The notes under the pieces are model-generated. The model saw nothing but the letters and a program-made list of their open reading frames with translations, was not told where the DNA came from and did not search any database. A stretch of DNA of 64,000 nucleotides from Hahella sp. CCB-MM4 (GTDB taxonomy: Bacteria; Pseudomonadota; Gammaproteobacteria; Pseudomonadales; Oleiphilaceae): positions 53,395 to 117,394 of the forward strand of contig NZ_MRYI01000012.1 of the NCBI RefSeq assembly GCF_002260525.1. Direction: 5' to 3'. The translations under genes were made by a program, and so were the position numbers. Of the stretch, positions 45,796-54,522 are shown in pieces. Each line of letters starts with the position of its first letter. Position 1 is the first letter of the stretch.

Positions 45796-46329
45796 GTGAA
45801 AAGGATCAATGTTGTAGGCAGCAGTGCCAGTGGAAAGACAACCTTTGGACGGAGGTTGTCTGAAGCGCTCGGTGTCGAATTTATCGAAATGGATGCCGTC
45901 TACTGGGGGAAAAATTGGACAGAACCCTCCGAAAAAGAGTTGCTTTCGAAGATTGGAAAAGCGATTGAGGGAGATTCGTGGGTACTGGATGGTAATTACA
46001 CCCGTACAATTCCAATCAAATGGGCAAAGGTAGACACCATTATCTGGCTCGATTACAGCTTCTTTCGGACTTTCAGACAGTCCGTCACACGTGCAGTGAA
46101 AAGGTCTATAACTCAAGAGGAGTTATGGCCTGGCACAGGAAACCGAGAGTCAATTTCAAAGAGTTTTTTCTCTAAAGATTCGGTGGTTTTGTGGATGATG
46201 ACAAACTATGGCAAGAACATTGCCAAGTACGAAGGTTACATGAATTCACCGGAATACCAGCACGTAAATTTTGTGAGATTGAAGTCTCCTAAAGAGGCAG
46301 AAACATTTATTGCTGGTGTATGTAGATAA
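45796..46329 (+). CDS. P-loop kinase-like protein (adenylate-kinase-like / FlaR-like)
   Basis: The 177-residue protein has a Walker A motif GSSASGKTTFGRRL at residues 8-21, IEMDAVYW, SWVLDGNYTRTI and DTIIWLDYSFFRTFRQS. This is the pattern of the small topology-modulation/FlaR-like nucleotide kinases. The start is a GTG behind GAGGTTAAACA. Substrate is unknown. Confidence 0.82.
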   Translation: MKRINVVGSSASGKTTFGRRLSEALGVEFIEMDAVYWGKNWTEPSEKELLSKIGKAIEGDSWVLDGNYTRTIPIKWAKVDTIIWLDYSFFRTFRQSVTRAVKRSITQEELWPGTGNRESISKSFFSKDSVVLWMMTNYGKNIAKYEGYMNSPEYQHVNFVRLKSPKEAETFIAGVCR

Positions 46330-46523
46330 TCCCCGTTTATCCCCATAGCAGCTCTACATTTATCGACAATTCTGCAACTATCTACAATTCTGTAACTATC
46401 TAAAAATAGTAGCGAATCTGGAAAAGTGTATATGGTCATTGAGTCCGGCCGTTACGAATTCTTGAAGGAAGTAAAGATATTGATATGGACTCGCCCTGGG
46501 AAATTAATGAAGTAGGAAAGCAG

Positions 46524-47006
46524 ATGATTCGCTTTGATAAAGGAAATAATCGATTCAATTTCAGAAGTGCTGCGGTTGTATGTCATTCCGACCATGTTTT
46601 ACTGCATAGAGCTGTGTCAGATGATTTTTGGGCTTTGCCCGGCGGTCGTGTTGAGTTCTTTGAAACCTCTGAGGACACCATTGTTCGGGAGTTGAGGGAA
46701 GAACTGGGTGTTGAGTCATCGATTGACCGCCACCTTTGGTATGTTGAAAACTTCTTTAATTACAAAGGAACGAAGTTCCATGAAGTCGCCAATTATTTCT
46801 TGGCATCATTCAAGTGTGAGCCCCAGGTTTCGACAGAAGTTGATTTTGCGGGTATTGAAAAGGATGTTGACCTGATATTTCGCTGGGTTCCAATTGCCAA
46901 GTTAGGGGAGTACGTGCTGAAGCCTGAATTTTTAATTGCGGGGATTCAAAACCTCCCTACTTCAGTTGAATATATTAAATTCAACGAATTAGGTTCGGAG
47001 ATGTAG
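46524..47006 (+). CDS. NUDIX hydrolase
   Basis: The protein has a complete Nudix box: GGRVEFFETSEDTIV followed by RELREELGV, giving the pattern G-x5-E-x7-R-E-U-x-E-E-x-G. The start is uncertain; ATG 46524 has AGGAAAG close upstream and gives 160 residues, while ATG 46485 adds 13 residues without good signal. It hydrolyses a nucleoside diphosphate linked to another moiety; which one is not evident. Confidence 0.88.
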   Translation: MIRFDKGNNRFNFRSAAVVCHSDHVLLHRAVSDDFWALPGGRVEFFETSEDTIVRELREELGVESSIDRHLWYVENFFNYKGTKFHEVANYFLASFKCEPQVSTEVDFAGIEKDVDLIFRWVPIAKLGEYVLKPEFLIAGIQNLPTSVEYIKFNELGSEM

Positions 47007-47034
47007 AGGCTAATCTGTCGGGGTCTTTTGAAGA

Positions 47035-47058
47035 AAAAAGGCGGCTCAGTGAGCCGCC
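47035..47058 (-). terminator. Terminator of the DUF2165 gene
   Basis: On the minus strand a 9-bp stem (GGCGGCTCA and complement, one-base centre, 47040-47058) is followed by a T run at 47039-47034. It lies 235 bp beyond the DUF2165 stop. Confidence 0.65.
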
Positions 47059-47293
47059 GAGTCGAGTGTGAAGGGACTACCTTCAACTTGCTGAAGACGA
47101 CGTGGACTTTCATTTCTGAATACGTCAAAAAAGTTTCAGTTTTGTTTCAATTTCTGCCAAGTGTCGTGAGCGGGCAAATTTCCGGTGCGAACGGTGATAT
47201 GTGGGTAAATAAGTCGAGGATAAGGAGGAGCCCACTGTAGATTGCCTCAAACTATATGTCTTAACCCACTCAGTGCTCATCAAAGACTATTCC

Positions 47294-47815
47294 CTAATGC
47301 AGTTCGTGACCGGCTTTCATTGATGGGGCCTCTATTGGTTCCGCCATATTCAGGTAGATGATGCTCATACCGAGAATCACCACCATCCGAAAAGCAGCCT
47401 GCTGTCCATTCCATATTTCTGATTGCCACATCAGGAACCATTCGCCGCCAATCGTAATAAAACCCGTGAACCATAGTATGATCCCTAGGGTCAGGCCTAA
47501 GCTGGCAATGCCTTTGACCTGATGAAATTGCAGACGATCATTGACTCTGGTGAAGAGTTTGTAGCCTCCTATCCAGCAAAGGATAGCGACCAGGCATTCG
47601 CAACCAATAATGATGGCGTATCCAAGTTGATGGATGGTGGGTGAGTATATCGCCCGCCACATTCCCTTGTTGTTAGGGAAAGTGGTATCCATGGCCAGTA
47701 CATGGGCGACAAACTCATAGTTTGATCCATAGTCCGTCAAGTTATTGAAAGCGACAAGAGTCGCCTGTAGCGCTATGGCCCAAACCAAAATGATTTTCGA
47801 GTATCGCTGATACAT
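47294..47815 (-). CDS. DUF2165 family small integral membrane protein
   Basis: The 173-residue protein has four membrane segments and the DUF2165 landmarks NLTDYGSNYEFVAHVLAMDT near the start and GFITIGGEWFLMWQSEIWNGQQAAF near the end. Function is unknown for the family. It diverges from the EF-Tu paralogue's leader. Confidence 0.9.
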   Translation of the reverse strand: MYQRYSKIILVWAIALQATLVAFNNLTDYGSNYEFVAHVLAMDTTFPNNKGMWRAIYSPTIHQLGYAIIIGCECLVAILCWIGGYKLFTRVNDRLQFHQVKGIASLGLTLGIILWFTGFITIGGEWFLMWQSEIWNGQQAAFRMVVILGMSIIYLNMAEPIEAPSMKAGHELH

Positions 47816-47991
47816 GATAATTCCCTGTATTGATCAATGTGGTTGAATACAAATTAACTTCAAGGTTCCTTTTTAAAACCCTTAAGAAATTTCAATCTAT
47901 GTAGCCGTCAGATAGCGACTTTGGATTATAAAACCTGGCAGGAAGAAAAAGAGAGCTATTCAGAATTGCGATTAATTATCACAATATCTGC

Positions 47992-48019
47992 TTGATATTG
48001 TCGTCTATCGGAGTAGACT
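47992..48019 (+). promoter_or_regulatory. Candidate promoter of the leader transcript
   Basis: TTGATA (47992-47997) and TAGACT (48014-48019) with a 16-base spacer. It would start transcription about 35 bp before the small open frame. Confidence 0.4.
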
Positions 48020-48055
48020 ACCGGCTGTTTTTACCCTTAACACCGAGATTGGAAA

Positions 48056-48136
48056 ATGAACACGCAAATCCGTTTTGAATCAACTGTACTGCCGTCGCTG
48101 TCATCCAGCGATGCGATTCTTTGCGTGCCGATCTAA
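48056..48136 (+). CDS. Possible 26-residue leader peptide
   Basis: The frame starts MNTQIRFESTVLPS and ends DAILCVPI. The ribosome binding site is weak (GGA only, close to the ATG). Its last codons (48124-48129) are complementary to the 5' arm of the following hairpin, which is the main reason to list it. No run of a single amino acid gives an obvious sensor codon. Confidence 0.3.
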   Translation: MNTQIRFESTVLPSLSSSDAILCVPI

Positions 48137-48150
48137 AAAGATTTAAAGGA

Positions 48151-48170
48151 AAGGCACGGTAACGTGCCTT
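48151..48170 (+). promoter_or_regulatory. Leader hairpin (possible pause or antiterminator element)
   Basis: AAGGCACG / CGTGCCTT with loop GTAA. Its 3' arm plus two bases (CCTTCC, 48167-48172) can instead pair with GGAAGG (48189-48194) of the terminator. Confidence 0.55.
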
Positions 48171-48181
48171 CCACCAAACAG

Positions 48182-48216
48182 AAAACCCGGAAGGTCATCC
48201 TTCCGGGTTTTTTTTT
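48182..48216 (+). terminator. Strong intrinsic terminator upstream of the EF-Tu paralogue
   Basis: A 13-bp stem (AAAACCCGGAAGG and complement) with loop TCAT, then a run of nine T. It would stop transcription 128 bp before the gene. Confidence 0.88.
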
Positions 48217-48344
48217 GCCGTTTTGCTGCTACTGCCAACAGTTACGGATTACAACGGCTACCAATTTGTGTGCGCGCACAAAACAACGGCAGGCAACTGC
48301 CATAAAAGAACGAGCTAATTGCTCAATTTAATAAGGAAATTCCG

Positions 48345-49535
48345 ATGTTTACTAAAGTACATCTAAACGTGGGTACCATCGGTCACGTGGATCATGGTAA
48401 GACAACATTAACTGCAGCGATTACGCAACTGCAGGCTGCGCGCATGGGTGGCAAGGCACTGGCATATGATCAGATTGATAATGCCAAGGAAGAAAAGGAG
48501 CGTGGTATTACCATCAACGTCACTCATGTCGAGTACGAAAGCCCGACCCGGCACTATGCTCACATCGACTGTCCGGGCCACGCTGACTATATAAAGAATA
48601 TGATCACCGGGGCCTCTCAAATGGATGGTGCTATTCTGCTTGTTGATGGCACTGAAGGTGCCGCCAGGCAAACGCTTGAGCATATTTTGCTGGCACGACA
48701 GGTTAACGTTGAGCACTTGATTGTGTTTGTGAACAAGATGGATCTTTTGGCTGACGATGAGCGCCAGGAAATGGCTGAACTGGTTCAGTTGGATCTTGAC
48801 GATCTGTTGTCCAAACATGGCTATGAAAATGTCCCTTTCATTTTCGGAAGTGCATTAAGCGCGTTGGATGCAATCGCTCGTGGGGACCTCGATTCCCCAG
48901 AGACTAGCTGCATTGCTGAACTTGTGGACACTTTGGATGCCCACATTCCTGAGCCGGTAAGAGACTTCGATAGTCCTTTCATGATGCCAGTTGAGGACGT
49001 GTTCTCCATTGAAGGTCGCGGCACTGTCGTGACCGGTCGTGTTGAGCGTGGGATTATCCGAGCCGGTGATACAGTTGAAATCGTCGGTTTGGCTAACGAT
49101 GGTCGCCAGGTGGTGGTAACGGGCACGCAGGCATTTCGCTCTGACGTCCCTGAAGCCAAGGCCGGTATGAATGTGGGCTTGTTGTTGCGTGGCGTAAAAC
49201 GCCATGACGTCAACCGAGGTCAGGTGATTACCGTGCCGGGAGCCATCAAACCTTACAGCAAAGCAAAAGCGCATATTTTTGTGCTGAGCGGTGATGAGGG
49301 TGGAAGGCATAAGCCGTTCACCTCCGGCTATCGTCCTCAATTCTTCTTTGGGACGACGGATGTGACCGGTGAGATCACTGTCGAAAATGAGCAGGGAAGC
49401 GTTAACCCAGGAGAGCAGACTGATATCGCGTTTGCCTTGAATAAGCCGGTAGGTTTGGAAAAAGGTATTCGGTTTGCGATTCGTGAAGGCGGCAAAACTG
49501 TTGGTGCAGGTTTTGTGACTGAAATAATGGAATAG
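48345..49535 (+). CDS. Divergent elongation factor Tu paralogue
   Basis: The 396-residue protein has all three EF-Tu domains. GTPase motifs are GHVDHGKT (residues 13-20), [18 protein letters not shown] and NKMD. Domain 2 has [14 protein letters not shown], domain 3 [17 protein letters not shown] and [11 protein letters not shown]. It nevertheless departs widely from the highly conserved housekeeping EF-Tu: [13 protein letters not shown] in place of the usual VVAATDGPMPQT, NKMD for NKCD, and a changed N-terminus. It does not lie beside fusA, rps genes or tRNAs. It is therefore probably a second, specialised EF-Tu, for example expressed under stress or tolerant to an EF-Tu inhibitor or toxin. 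A hairpin follows the stop. Confidence 0.88.
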   Translation: MFTKVHLNVGTIGHVDHGKTTLTAAITQLQAARMGGKALAYDQIDNAKEEKERGITINVTHVEYESPTRHYAHIDCPGHADYIKNMITGASQMDGAILLVDGTEGAARQTLEHILLARQVNVEHLIVFVNKMDLLADDERQEMAELVQLDLDDLLSKHGYENVPFIFGSALSALDAIARGDLDSPETSCIAELVDTLDAHIPEPVRDFDSPFMMPVEDVFSIEGRGTVVTGRVERGIIRAGDTVEIVGLANDGRQVVVTGTQAFRSDVPEAKAGMNVGLLLRGVKRHDVNRGQVITVPGAIKPYSKAKAHIFVLSGDEGGRHKPFTSGYRPQFFFGTTDVTGEITVENEQGSVNPGEQTDIAFALNKPVGLEKGIRFAIREGGKTVGAGFVTEIME

Positions 49536-49551
49536 CTGAGAGCACCAAACA

Positions 49552-49579
49552 AGAGAGTCAGCCATCCGGCTGGCTCTCT
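49552..49579 (+). terminator. Hairpin after the EF-Tu paralogue
   Basis: A 12-bp stem with one G-T wobble (AGAGAGTCAGCC / GGCTGGCTCTCT) and loop ATCC, 16 bp after the stop. It has no T run on the plus strand. Confidence 0.55.
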
Positions 49580-49607
49580 CATTCAATAATTAACCAGGAG
49601 GTGTACC

Positions 49608-49849
49608 ATGAATTCCTCAACCAATATGGTGTTTTTTCAACGAAACCATGAGCAAACGTCGCAAAGGGTATCCATCTGAAACCCAAGTCAAACGTGGCGA
49701 TAGAAAGGTTCATGGCAATAAGGAACTCATCGAGAAACTAGGCAGAAACGACCCGTGCCCCTGCGGTTCTGGTAATAGATTTCAAGCGCTGTTGTCTGGC
49801 CTCAGGCAAGTTCGATGGAGTGTTAAGAGACTATTATGTCAGAGATTAG
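49608..49849 (+). pseudogene. SEC-C motif protein gene with apparent frameshift(s)
   Basis: The frame from ATG 49648 encodes [16 protein letters not shown] and leads to [14 protein letters not shown]. It then goes out of frame at TTT 49780-49782. Leaving out one T restores [13 protein letters not shown] and a natural end at 49849, completing the SEC-C zinc motif (CPCGSG plus CC). A strong AGGAGGTGTACC stands before ATG 49608, which is in another frame. Dropping one T from the T6 run at 49627-49632 would join that start to the same frame. Small SEC-C proteins bind zinc like the SecA tail. Two single-T excesses suggest either a decayed gene or homopolymer sequencing errors. Confidence 0.7.
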
Positions 49850-50145
49850 ATATTTAACTCTTTAGATAGATAAATACTTAGATATTTAACTATCTATAGG
49901 CCTGTGCCCTGGATTTGTATCCAGGGCATTTTCTTATATGGGAATCTGTTCGGTGTTTTAGCGCTCGCTAAAAAGATAGATTGAATCCCACTTTCTCTCA
50001 CTTCTACCGGAAAATTAAACGCGGATATAAAAGGTACAGAAAGGTTTGCAAAGGAAGATCCTGCTGGGGTAAAAACTGCCGGATTTTTTAATCTACCTCA
50101 CCGCTTATTGTTAGCTCACTTGTTGAAACTTATAGAAAGATCAGG

Positions 50146-50505
50146 ATGAAGATGAAATACAAATTAGGAATTGTAATGTGCTCATTTTTAATTGGCTGCA
50201 CCTCCGATAACTCGTCAGAACCAACGGAAGTTGTATTCACTTTTGGTGAACAATCTATCTCAGCGCCAATTAATGACAATAGTGTCTTTGAGAGTACGAA
50301 AGAAACCGAAAAGGATAACTTGGAGCTATCTGGAAAAATTCAAAAAGAGGATTCCAGCTACATCGTGGATATTGAGTTTGTGAGTGAGGGAAAAGCCCAG
50401 AAGATACGGCACAGCTTTAGCTCATCAGTCCTGGTGAAGGTTGGTGAGCCTTTAGTTGTTGGTCGCCTGGATGACGATTTATTTACCGTTAATCTGAAAA
50501 ACTGA
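50146..50505 (+). CDS. Small lipoprotein
   Basis: The 119-residue product has a lipoprotein signal peptide with lipobox FLIGC (Cys18). An acidic, serine-rich beta-type domain follows (TEVVFTFGEQSISAPI, SSYIVDIEFVSEG). Its family is not recognised. It is flanked by AT-rich gaps of about 300 bp. Confidence 0.7.
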   Translation: MKMKYKLGIVMCSFLIGCTSDNSSEPTEVVFTFGEQSISAPINDNSVFESTKETEKDNLELSGKIQKEDSSYIVDIEFVSEGKAQKIRHSFSSSVLVKVGEPLVVGRLDDDLFTVNLKN

Positions 50506-50511
50506 TACTGA

Positions 50512-50600
50512 AGACCAGAAAGAGCAGTACTGGAAACCAGATAAAGTAGTACTTAAAAATAGAGAGAGCAGTACTGGATATCATAGAAAGCAGTACAAGA
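50512..50600. repeat. Imperfect tandem repeat around AGTAC, four copies
   Basis: Four units of about 22-24 bp each contain GAAAGAGCAGTACTGG or a variant (AAAGTAGTACTT, AGAGAGCAGTACTGG, GAAAGCAGTAC). They lie directly after the lipoprotein stop. Function is unknown. Confidence 0.6.
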
Positions 50601-50785
50601 ACCCCCAAATGGTTGTTGCAGAATAGTGTGACGCTAATCAGGGCCATCAGACCTTCAAGCGTCGGTTTCAGGCAAGAAGGATATTAATCCGGGGAGGACT
50701 ATATAGTCGCGGTTCAGCGCTACATCGGGGCCGACAAATAAGGCTTTGAAGACTGGTACGGATACCGCTTTGAAGGTGTAGAAGT

Positions 50786-50805
50786 TATCTGACAAATATC
50801 AGATA
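50786..50805. promoter_or_regulatory. Inverted repeat upstream of the EamA transporter
   Basis: TATCTGA-CAAATA-TCAGATA, 7-6-7, located 26 bp before the start codon. It is a candidate operator for a regulator not in view. Confidence 0.45.
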
Positions 50806-50830
50806 GGTATCAGACTCAAAAGGAGCCACC

Positions 50831-51772
50831 ATGGCCAGAATGAGTACGGTATTTGTGGTGCTGGCGGCGTTATGCTGGGGACTTTCAGGTGGGATCGGCG
50901 GGATTCTCATGGCCGATGGTTGGAACCCTTTGGTTGTGTCGTTCTTCCGCGGTGTAATCGGTCTCTTGTTTGTTCTCGCATGGCTGGCTTTGCGTCCCCG
51001 TGGCAGCGGGCTCGCCAGTGGTCGAATGTGGTTCTGGTCGGCGATCGCAGGTATCGGTGTCGCTGGCAACTTCGCGTTCTACTTCTTGAGTATTTCTGAG
51101 GGGAGTGTCGCTGTAGCTGCAACATTGATGTATTCCGCACCGGTGTTCGTCTATCTGGTGTCGTTCACGCTCAAGCTTGAAAGTCCGACCCCATTGAAGT
51201 GGGCTGCGATCGCGATGGTCATGGTTGGCATCGTGCTGCTGACGCGTATTTACGAGACCGGCTCGGGCGGCGTTACGCTGATTGGGGCTGTTGCCGGACT
51301 GCTTGCCGGGCTCTCCTATGCCGTGTTTATTTTCGGCTTCAAGTATGCGGCACAACACGGCAGTCCACAGTCGATTCTCGTCATATCATATGTAGTGCTT
51401 GTCACTATTCTGTTTGTACTGAGCGATACCAATCAGGCTTTTGCTGTGTTCAATACGCCGAGTTGGCCCCTGATTATCGTGCTTGGGGTATTTGGCGCGG
51501 GGTTGTCGTTCATTCTCTATATCATTGGCCTCAAGCATACTGCGCCGGCTGTTGCTTCCATTGTCGCAATGGTTGAACCGGTCACGGCATCTCTGTTCGG
51601 TTTTGTGGTTTTAGATGAGAGTCTGGTGGTTGTTCAAATTATCGGTATGGGGCTGATCCTGGTGACGGTGACTGCTTTGAGCGTATTCTCCAAGGTTCCT
51701 GCTGAGCTGGTTGCGACCACGCTTCCTGCTGAGTTGGGAATAAAAGAGCAGGTGTCACATGTTTCACACTAA
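50831..51772 (+). CDS. EamA/DMT family transporter
   Basis: The 313-residue protein has ten predicted membrane segments in two EamA repeats, with LAALCWGLSGGIGGILMADG and FFRGVIGLLF in the first and GAVAGLLAGLSYAVFIFGFKY and PVTASLFGFVVLDE in the second. It should export or import a small metabolite across the inner membrane. AAAAGGAGCCACC precedes the ATG. The first half is visibly richer in G+C than the neighbouring intergenic DNA, which may point to transfer. Confidence 0.9.
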   Translation: MARMSTVFVVLAALCWGLSGGIGGILMADGWNPLVVSFFRGVIGLLFVLAWLALRPRGSGLASGRMWFWSAIAGIGVAGNFAFYFLSISEGSVAVAATLMYSAPVFVYLVSFTLKLESPTPLKWAAIAMVMVGIVLLTRIYETGSGGVTLIGAVAGLLAGLSYAVFIFGFKYAAQHGSPQSILVISYVVLVTILFVLSDTNQAFAVFNTPSWPLIIVLGVFGAGLSFILYIIGLKHTAPAVASIVAMVEPVTASLFGFVVLDESLVVVQIIGMGLILVTVTALSVFSKVPAELVATTLPAELGIKEQVSHVSH

Positions 51773-51896
51773 ACTATTTTGAAGGTAAAGCTGCTCCTGG
51801 GTGATCTATACCTTAAAGGCCTTCGCAGAAGGAAGAGGCTGATATCGATGATTTGTGGTTTAATGCATCACTTCAACATCCGATGGTTTAACCGCA

Positions 51897-52865
51897 GTGA
51901 CCGAAAACACCTCTAAACGTCTGAACAAATACATTAGCGAATCTGGTATCTGTTCCCGCAGGGAAGCTGATCGATACATTGAAGAAAACCGTGTCACCGT
52001 TAACGGTAAATTACCGGAACTGGGTACCCGGGTCACGGATCAGGACGTCATCCGGTTGGACGGCAAAGTCATCAGTACAGGCGTACCCGACAAATCAGAC
52101 AGGGTTTATATTGCTTACCACAAACCTGTGGGAATCACCTGCACCACAGAGCGTCATGTCAAAGGGAATATCGTTGATGCTATCAAGCATAAGGAACGTA
52201 TTTTCCCCATAGGTCGATTAGATAAGCCTTCTGAAGGTCTGATTTTTCTCACCAGTGATGGCGATATCGTCAATAAGATTCTGCGGGCTGAAAATGCTCA
52301 CGATAAGGAATATCTGGTGACGGTGGATAAACCACTGAGTGAACGTTTTGTCGAGCGCATGTCCAGAGGTGTGCCGATACTCGGCGTGGTCACCAAGCCT
52401 TGTCCGGTAAAAGTTGAAAGCCGATTTGTATTTCGAATCACTCTGACACAAGGCCTGAACCGCCAAATCCGCCGTATGTGCGAATACCTGGGCTATGAAG
52501 TTACCCGCCTCATTCGTACACGCATCATGAACGTCACACTGGACAATCTAAAGCCCGGACAATGGCGGGATCTGACACCCGCAGAAATGGAAGACATCAA
52601 TCGCGCCGTCGCAGGATCCAGCAAAACTGCCGCTGAGGGACACCGCAAAGCGGTTAACACCACTCACGCCAAAAAAAGTGACGTCAAAAAGGGGCAGGGC
52701 AAAGCTCATCGGACATCACCGTCCGGCGAGAAAAAAACTCCGCGACCAACGCGCGACGGTCGCAAAGCTGCACCAAAAACGGGGCCGAAACCACCCCAAA
52801 AGGCGGATCAACGTCGATCAGCTTCGCATAGTAAAAATACTTCTCGTCGGAAGCCAACTAAGTAA
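51897..52865 (+). CDS. rluF: 23S rRNA pseudouridine(2604) synthase RluF
   Basis: The 322-residue protein has an S4 domain ([22 protein letters not shown]) and an RsuA/RluF-type catalytic domain with the active Asp in [17 protein letters not shown]. RluF-type landmarks are [30 protein letters not shown] and [20 protein letters not shown]. The C-terminal 90 residues are a basic Lys/Arg/Thr-rich tail, longer than in E. coli RluF. The start is a GTG at 51897. It makes pseudouridine at position 2604 of 23S rRNA. Confidence 0.92.
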   Translation: MTENTSKRLNKYISESGICSRREADRYIEENRVTVNGKLPELGTRVTDQDVIRLDGKVISTGVPDKSDRVYIAYHKPVGITCTTERHVKGNIVDAIKHKERIFPIGRLDKPSEGLIFLTSDGDIVNKILRAENAHDKEYLVTVDKPLSERFVERMSRGVPILGVVTKPCPVKVESRFVFRITLTQGLNRQIRRMCEYLGYEVTRLIRTRIMNVTLDNLKPGQWRDLTPAEMEDINRAVAGSSKTAAEGHRKAVNTTHAKKSDVKKGQGKAHRTSPSGEKKTPRPTRDGRKAAPKTGPKPPQKADQRRSASHSKNTSRRKPTK

Positions 52866-52990
52866 GGCAGAGAGAAGGTCGAAGCTGCCGGTATGTTATG
52901 AGCTGAAGTCCGAACAGCTTCCATGATGATACTTCTGATGATCAGGTGTTGAATCTGGAGGGGATCTTCGGAAGCATCATAAAATAGAAT

Positions 52991-53761
52991 TTATGATGCT
53001 TGGTTTTCGGATTTCACCTTGTCACAACGTTGTTGTGCGTCAGGGGATAACTTGACGTGGACGTGAGACATGAACTCTTGAACCGTCTTTTCTGCTAGGT
53101 CGTCAAGATAGTTCTCCGGCTCATTATAGTTACGGGTAATTGGGGTAGGTTGGAACTGGAACATAAGTGCATGAGAGTCTGAGATCGGAAAGTTCCATAT
53201 GATGGTTTTTCCACCCCCAATCCCTTGAGCACTATAGCTGTACCATGCTTGGCCGTTGATAGAGGTTCTTTGGATGTCTCCGGCGGACCGAGGGTAAGTT
53301 AGGATGTCCATTCCATCATTATCATCCCCCCGAAGTTCTCGGTTCAATTCTCCCCACCCGGAGTCACAGTATTCGAGAATCCAATTTTGGATGTCTGCAG
53401 GTTTGAACAGAGAGTCAATCTTTCGGTAATTTGGGTGACACTTAGTCAAGAGAATTGAAAAGCTAAGGTCGCCAATAGGCTCTTCTTTGAAAGAGTTGCT
53501 CCAGAGTTTCCAGCCAGAATGTCTTAATGAGGCTGACATGCTGATATCTGCTTCGTTCCACGGATGCTCATACAGATCGTCCCGATAGATATCTAGGGTC
53601 TGCGACGTTGCTTGTAACTCTGAAGCTATTTCATGAAGAGGGCATTTGAATCGAATTTCTGTGCCGGACAATGTAAAGGAAGTCCAGGATGCATTGGCAA
53701 TGTCAGGCCCTACAGGATTCGATTTGAGAGATTTAAAACGGTCTATCCAGTCCATTAGCAT
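52991..53761 (-). CDS. Probable T6SS immunity-type protein 2
   Basis: The 256-residue soluble protein is of no family I can name. Beta-rich stretches (TSFTLSGTEIRFKCPL, TIIWNFPISDSHALMFQFQP) and a final helix region (YLDDLAEKTVQEFMSHVHV) recall the layout of its upstream neighbour, so the two may be distant paralogues. It is the last gene of the hcp-effector transcription unit, overlapping the previous gene by 7 bp. An ATG at 53755 is an alternative. Position suggests immunity or effector-loading; this is inference. Confidence 0.65.
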   Translation of the reverse strand: MLMDWIDRFKSLKSNPVGPDIANASWTSFTLSGTEIRFKCPLHEIASELQATSQTLDIYRDDLYEHPWNEADISMSASLRHSGWKLWSNSFKEEPIGDLSFSILLTKCHPNYRKIDSLFKPADIQNWILEYCDSGWGELNRELRGDDNDGMDILTYPRSAGDIQRTSINGQAWYSYSAQGIGGGKTIIWNFPISDSHALMFQFQPTPITRNYNEPENYLDDLAEKTVQEFMSHVHVKLSPDAQQRCDKVKSENQAS

Positions 53762-54522
53762 TTGCTCACCTCAACCGTTGACATGATACGCTTGGCGTCT
53801 TCAAGCATACGTTGGAACCTCATTGTTTCGTTACCGACCTCAGATGACATCCGAAAGCAAATCGTTAAATAATACTCATTACTCAAGGGATAAGCCCAAT
53901 AGTAGCTATATCTAGGTCCAGGAATTCCCTCTCCGCGAATGGCGTAGTGAAGCCAGTTTACATCATTGAAGCACACCTTCTCATAGACCTCCGGCAGCTG
54001 TACCAATACAAGTCTTTGAGGGGGGATGTAACCTTTTGCAATAAGTTCGTCAGGATGCTCAAACTCATAGCGAGCTTCCCAGTTAGCACCAGGTTTTCCA
54101 TCCTTGTTTTGTTCTGTTTCGTAGTATTCCCAGTAATCCTTTTTCAGATATGACTCTAAGCTGTCAAGATCACTCTCTCTGATTACAGTGTGTGCCTCAG
54201 CTCGATTTACTGCGATATCTATACTCATTTCGCCGAGTTTGCCAAAATATCCTTGAAAGTAATTTCCCTTGTAGTTCCACAGCTCAAAATCCATTTTTAC
54301 AAATGTGCGGTTGTAGTCATGCTCTACATTGTAAGAATCAAAGAGAGAGTCTCTCAAGTTGACACGTTCAGGCTTGGATCTATTCGGTCTTTCATTACTG
54401 AGAGCATTTCCAGGGAGCTTGTATCTCAATCGATAATCGCCTAAACCACACTCTTTTGATGTCAGCTTTGAGAAGTCTGGTCCTTTGCCTGTCAGAACAG
54501 GCTTCATCAGCTGTTTGATCAT
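53755..54522 (-). CDS. Probable T6SS immunity-type protein 1
   Basis: The 255-residue protein follows the effector gene with an ATGA overlap, as immunity genes often do. It has no signal peptide. The central part is aromatic-rich (DFELWNYKGNYFQGYFGKLG, KKDYWEYYETEQN). The end ISxxAxR pattern (RFQRMLEDAKRIMSTVEV) resembles small PsbP/DcrB-like folds. Immunity function is inferred from context only. Confidence 0.65.
   Translation of the reverse strand: MIKQLMKPVLTGKGPDFSKLTSKECGLGDYRLRYKLPGNALSNERPNRSKPERVNLRDSLFDSYNVEHDYNRTFVKMDFELWNYKGNYFQGYFGKLGEMSIDIAVNRAEAHTVIRESDLDSLESYLKKDYWEYYETEQNKDGKPGANWEARYEFEHPDELIAKGYIPPQRLVLVQLPEVYEKVCFNDVNWLHYAIRGEGIPGPRYSYYWAYPLSNEYYLTICFRMSSEVGNETMRFQRMLEDAKRIMSTVEVSKC

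Larger units (their letters stand above)
47816..48344 (+). other. Leader of the EF-Tu paralogue
   Basis: This 529-bp region carries a candidate promoter (47992-48019), a 26-codon open frame (48056-48136), a first hairpin (48151-48170), a strong intrinsic terminator (48182-48216), and then 128 bp to the EF-Tu-like start with the ribosome binding site AAGGAAATTCC. Mutually exclusive pairings are possible among its segments, as in attenuators. Confidence 0.55.
50506..50830. other. Intergenic region with short repeats and a candidate operator
   Basis: No gene is supported. It holds an imperfect tandem repeat (50512-50600) and an inverted repeat (50786-50805) close to the EamA gene. Confidence 0.5.

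Noticed and set aside
47028..47240. 70-codon plus-strand frame after the NUDIX gene
   Set aside because: It overlaps the minus-strand terminator of the DUF2165 gene and has no family resemblance.
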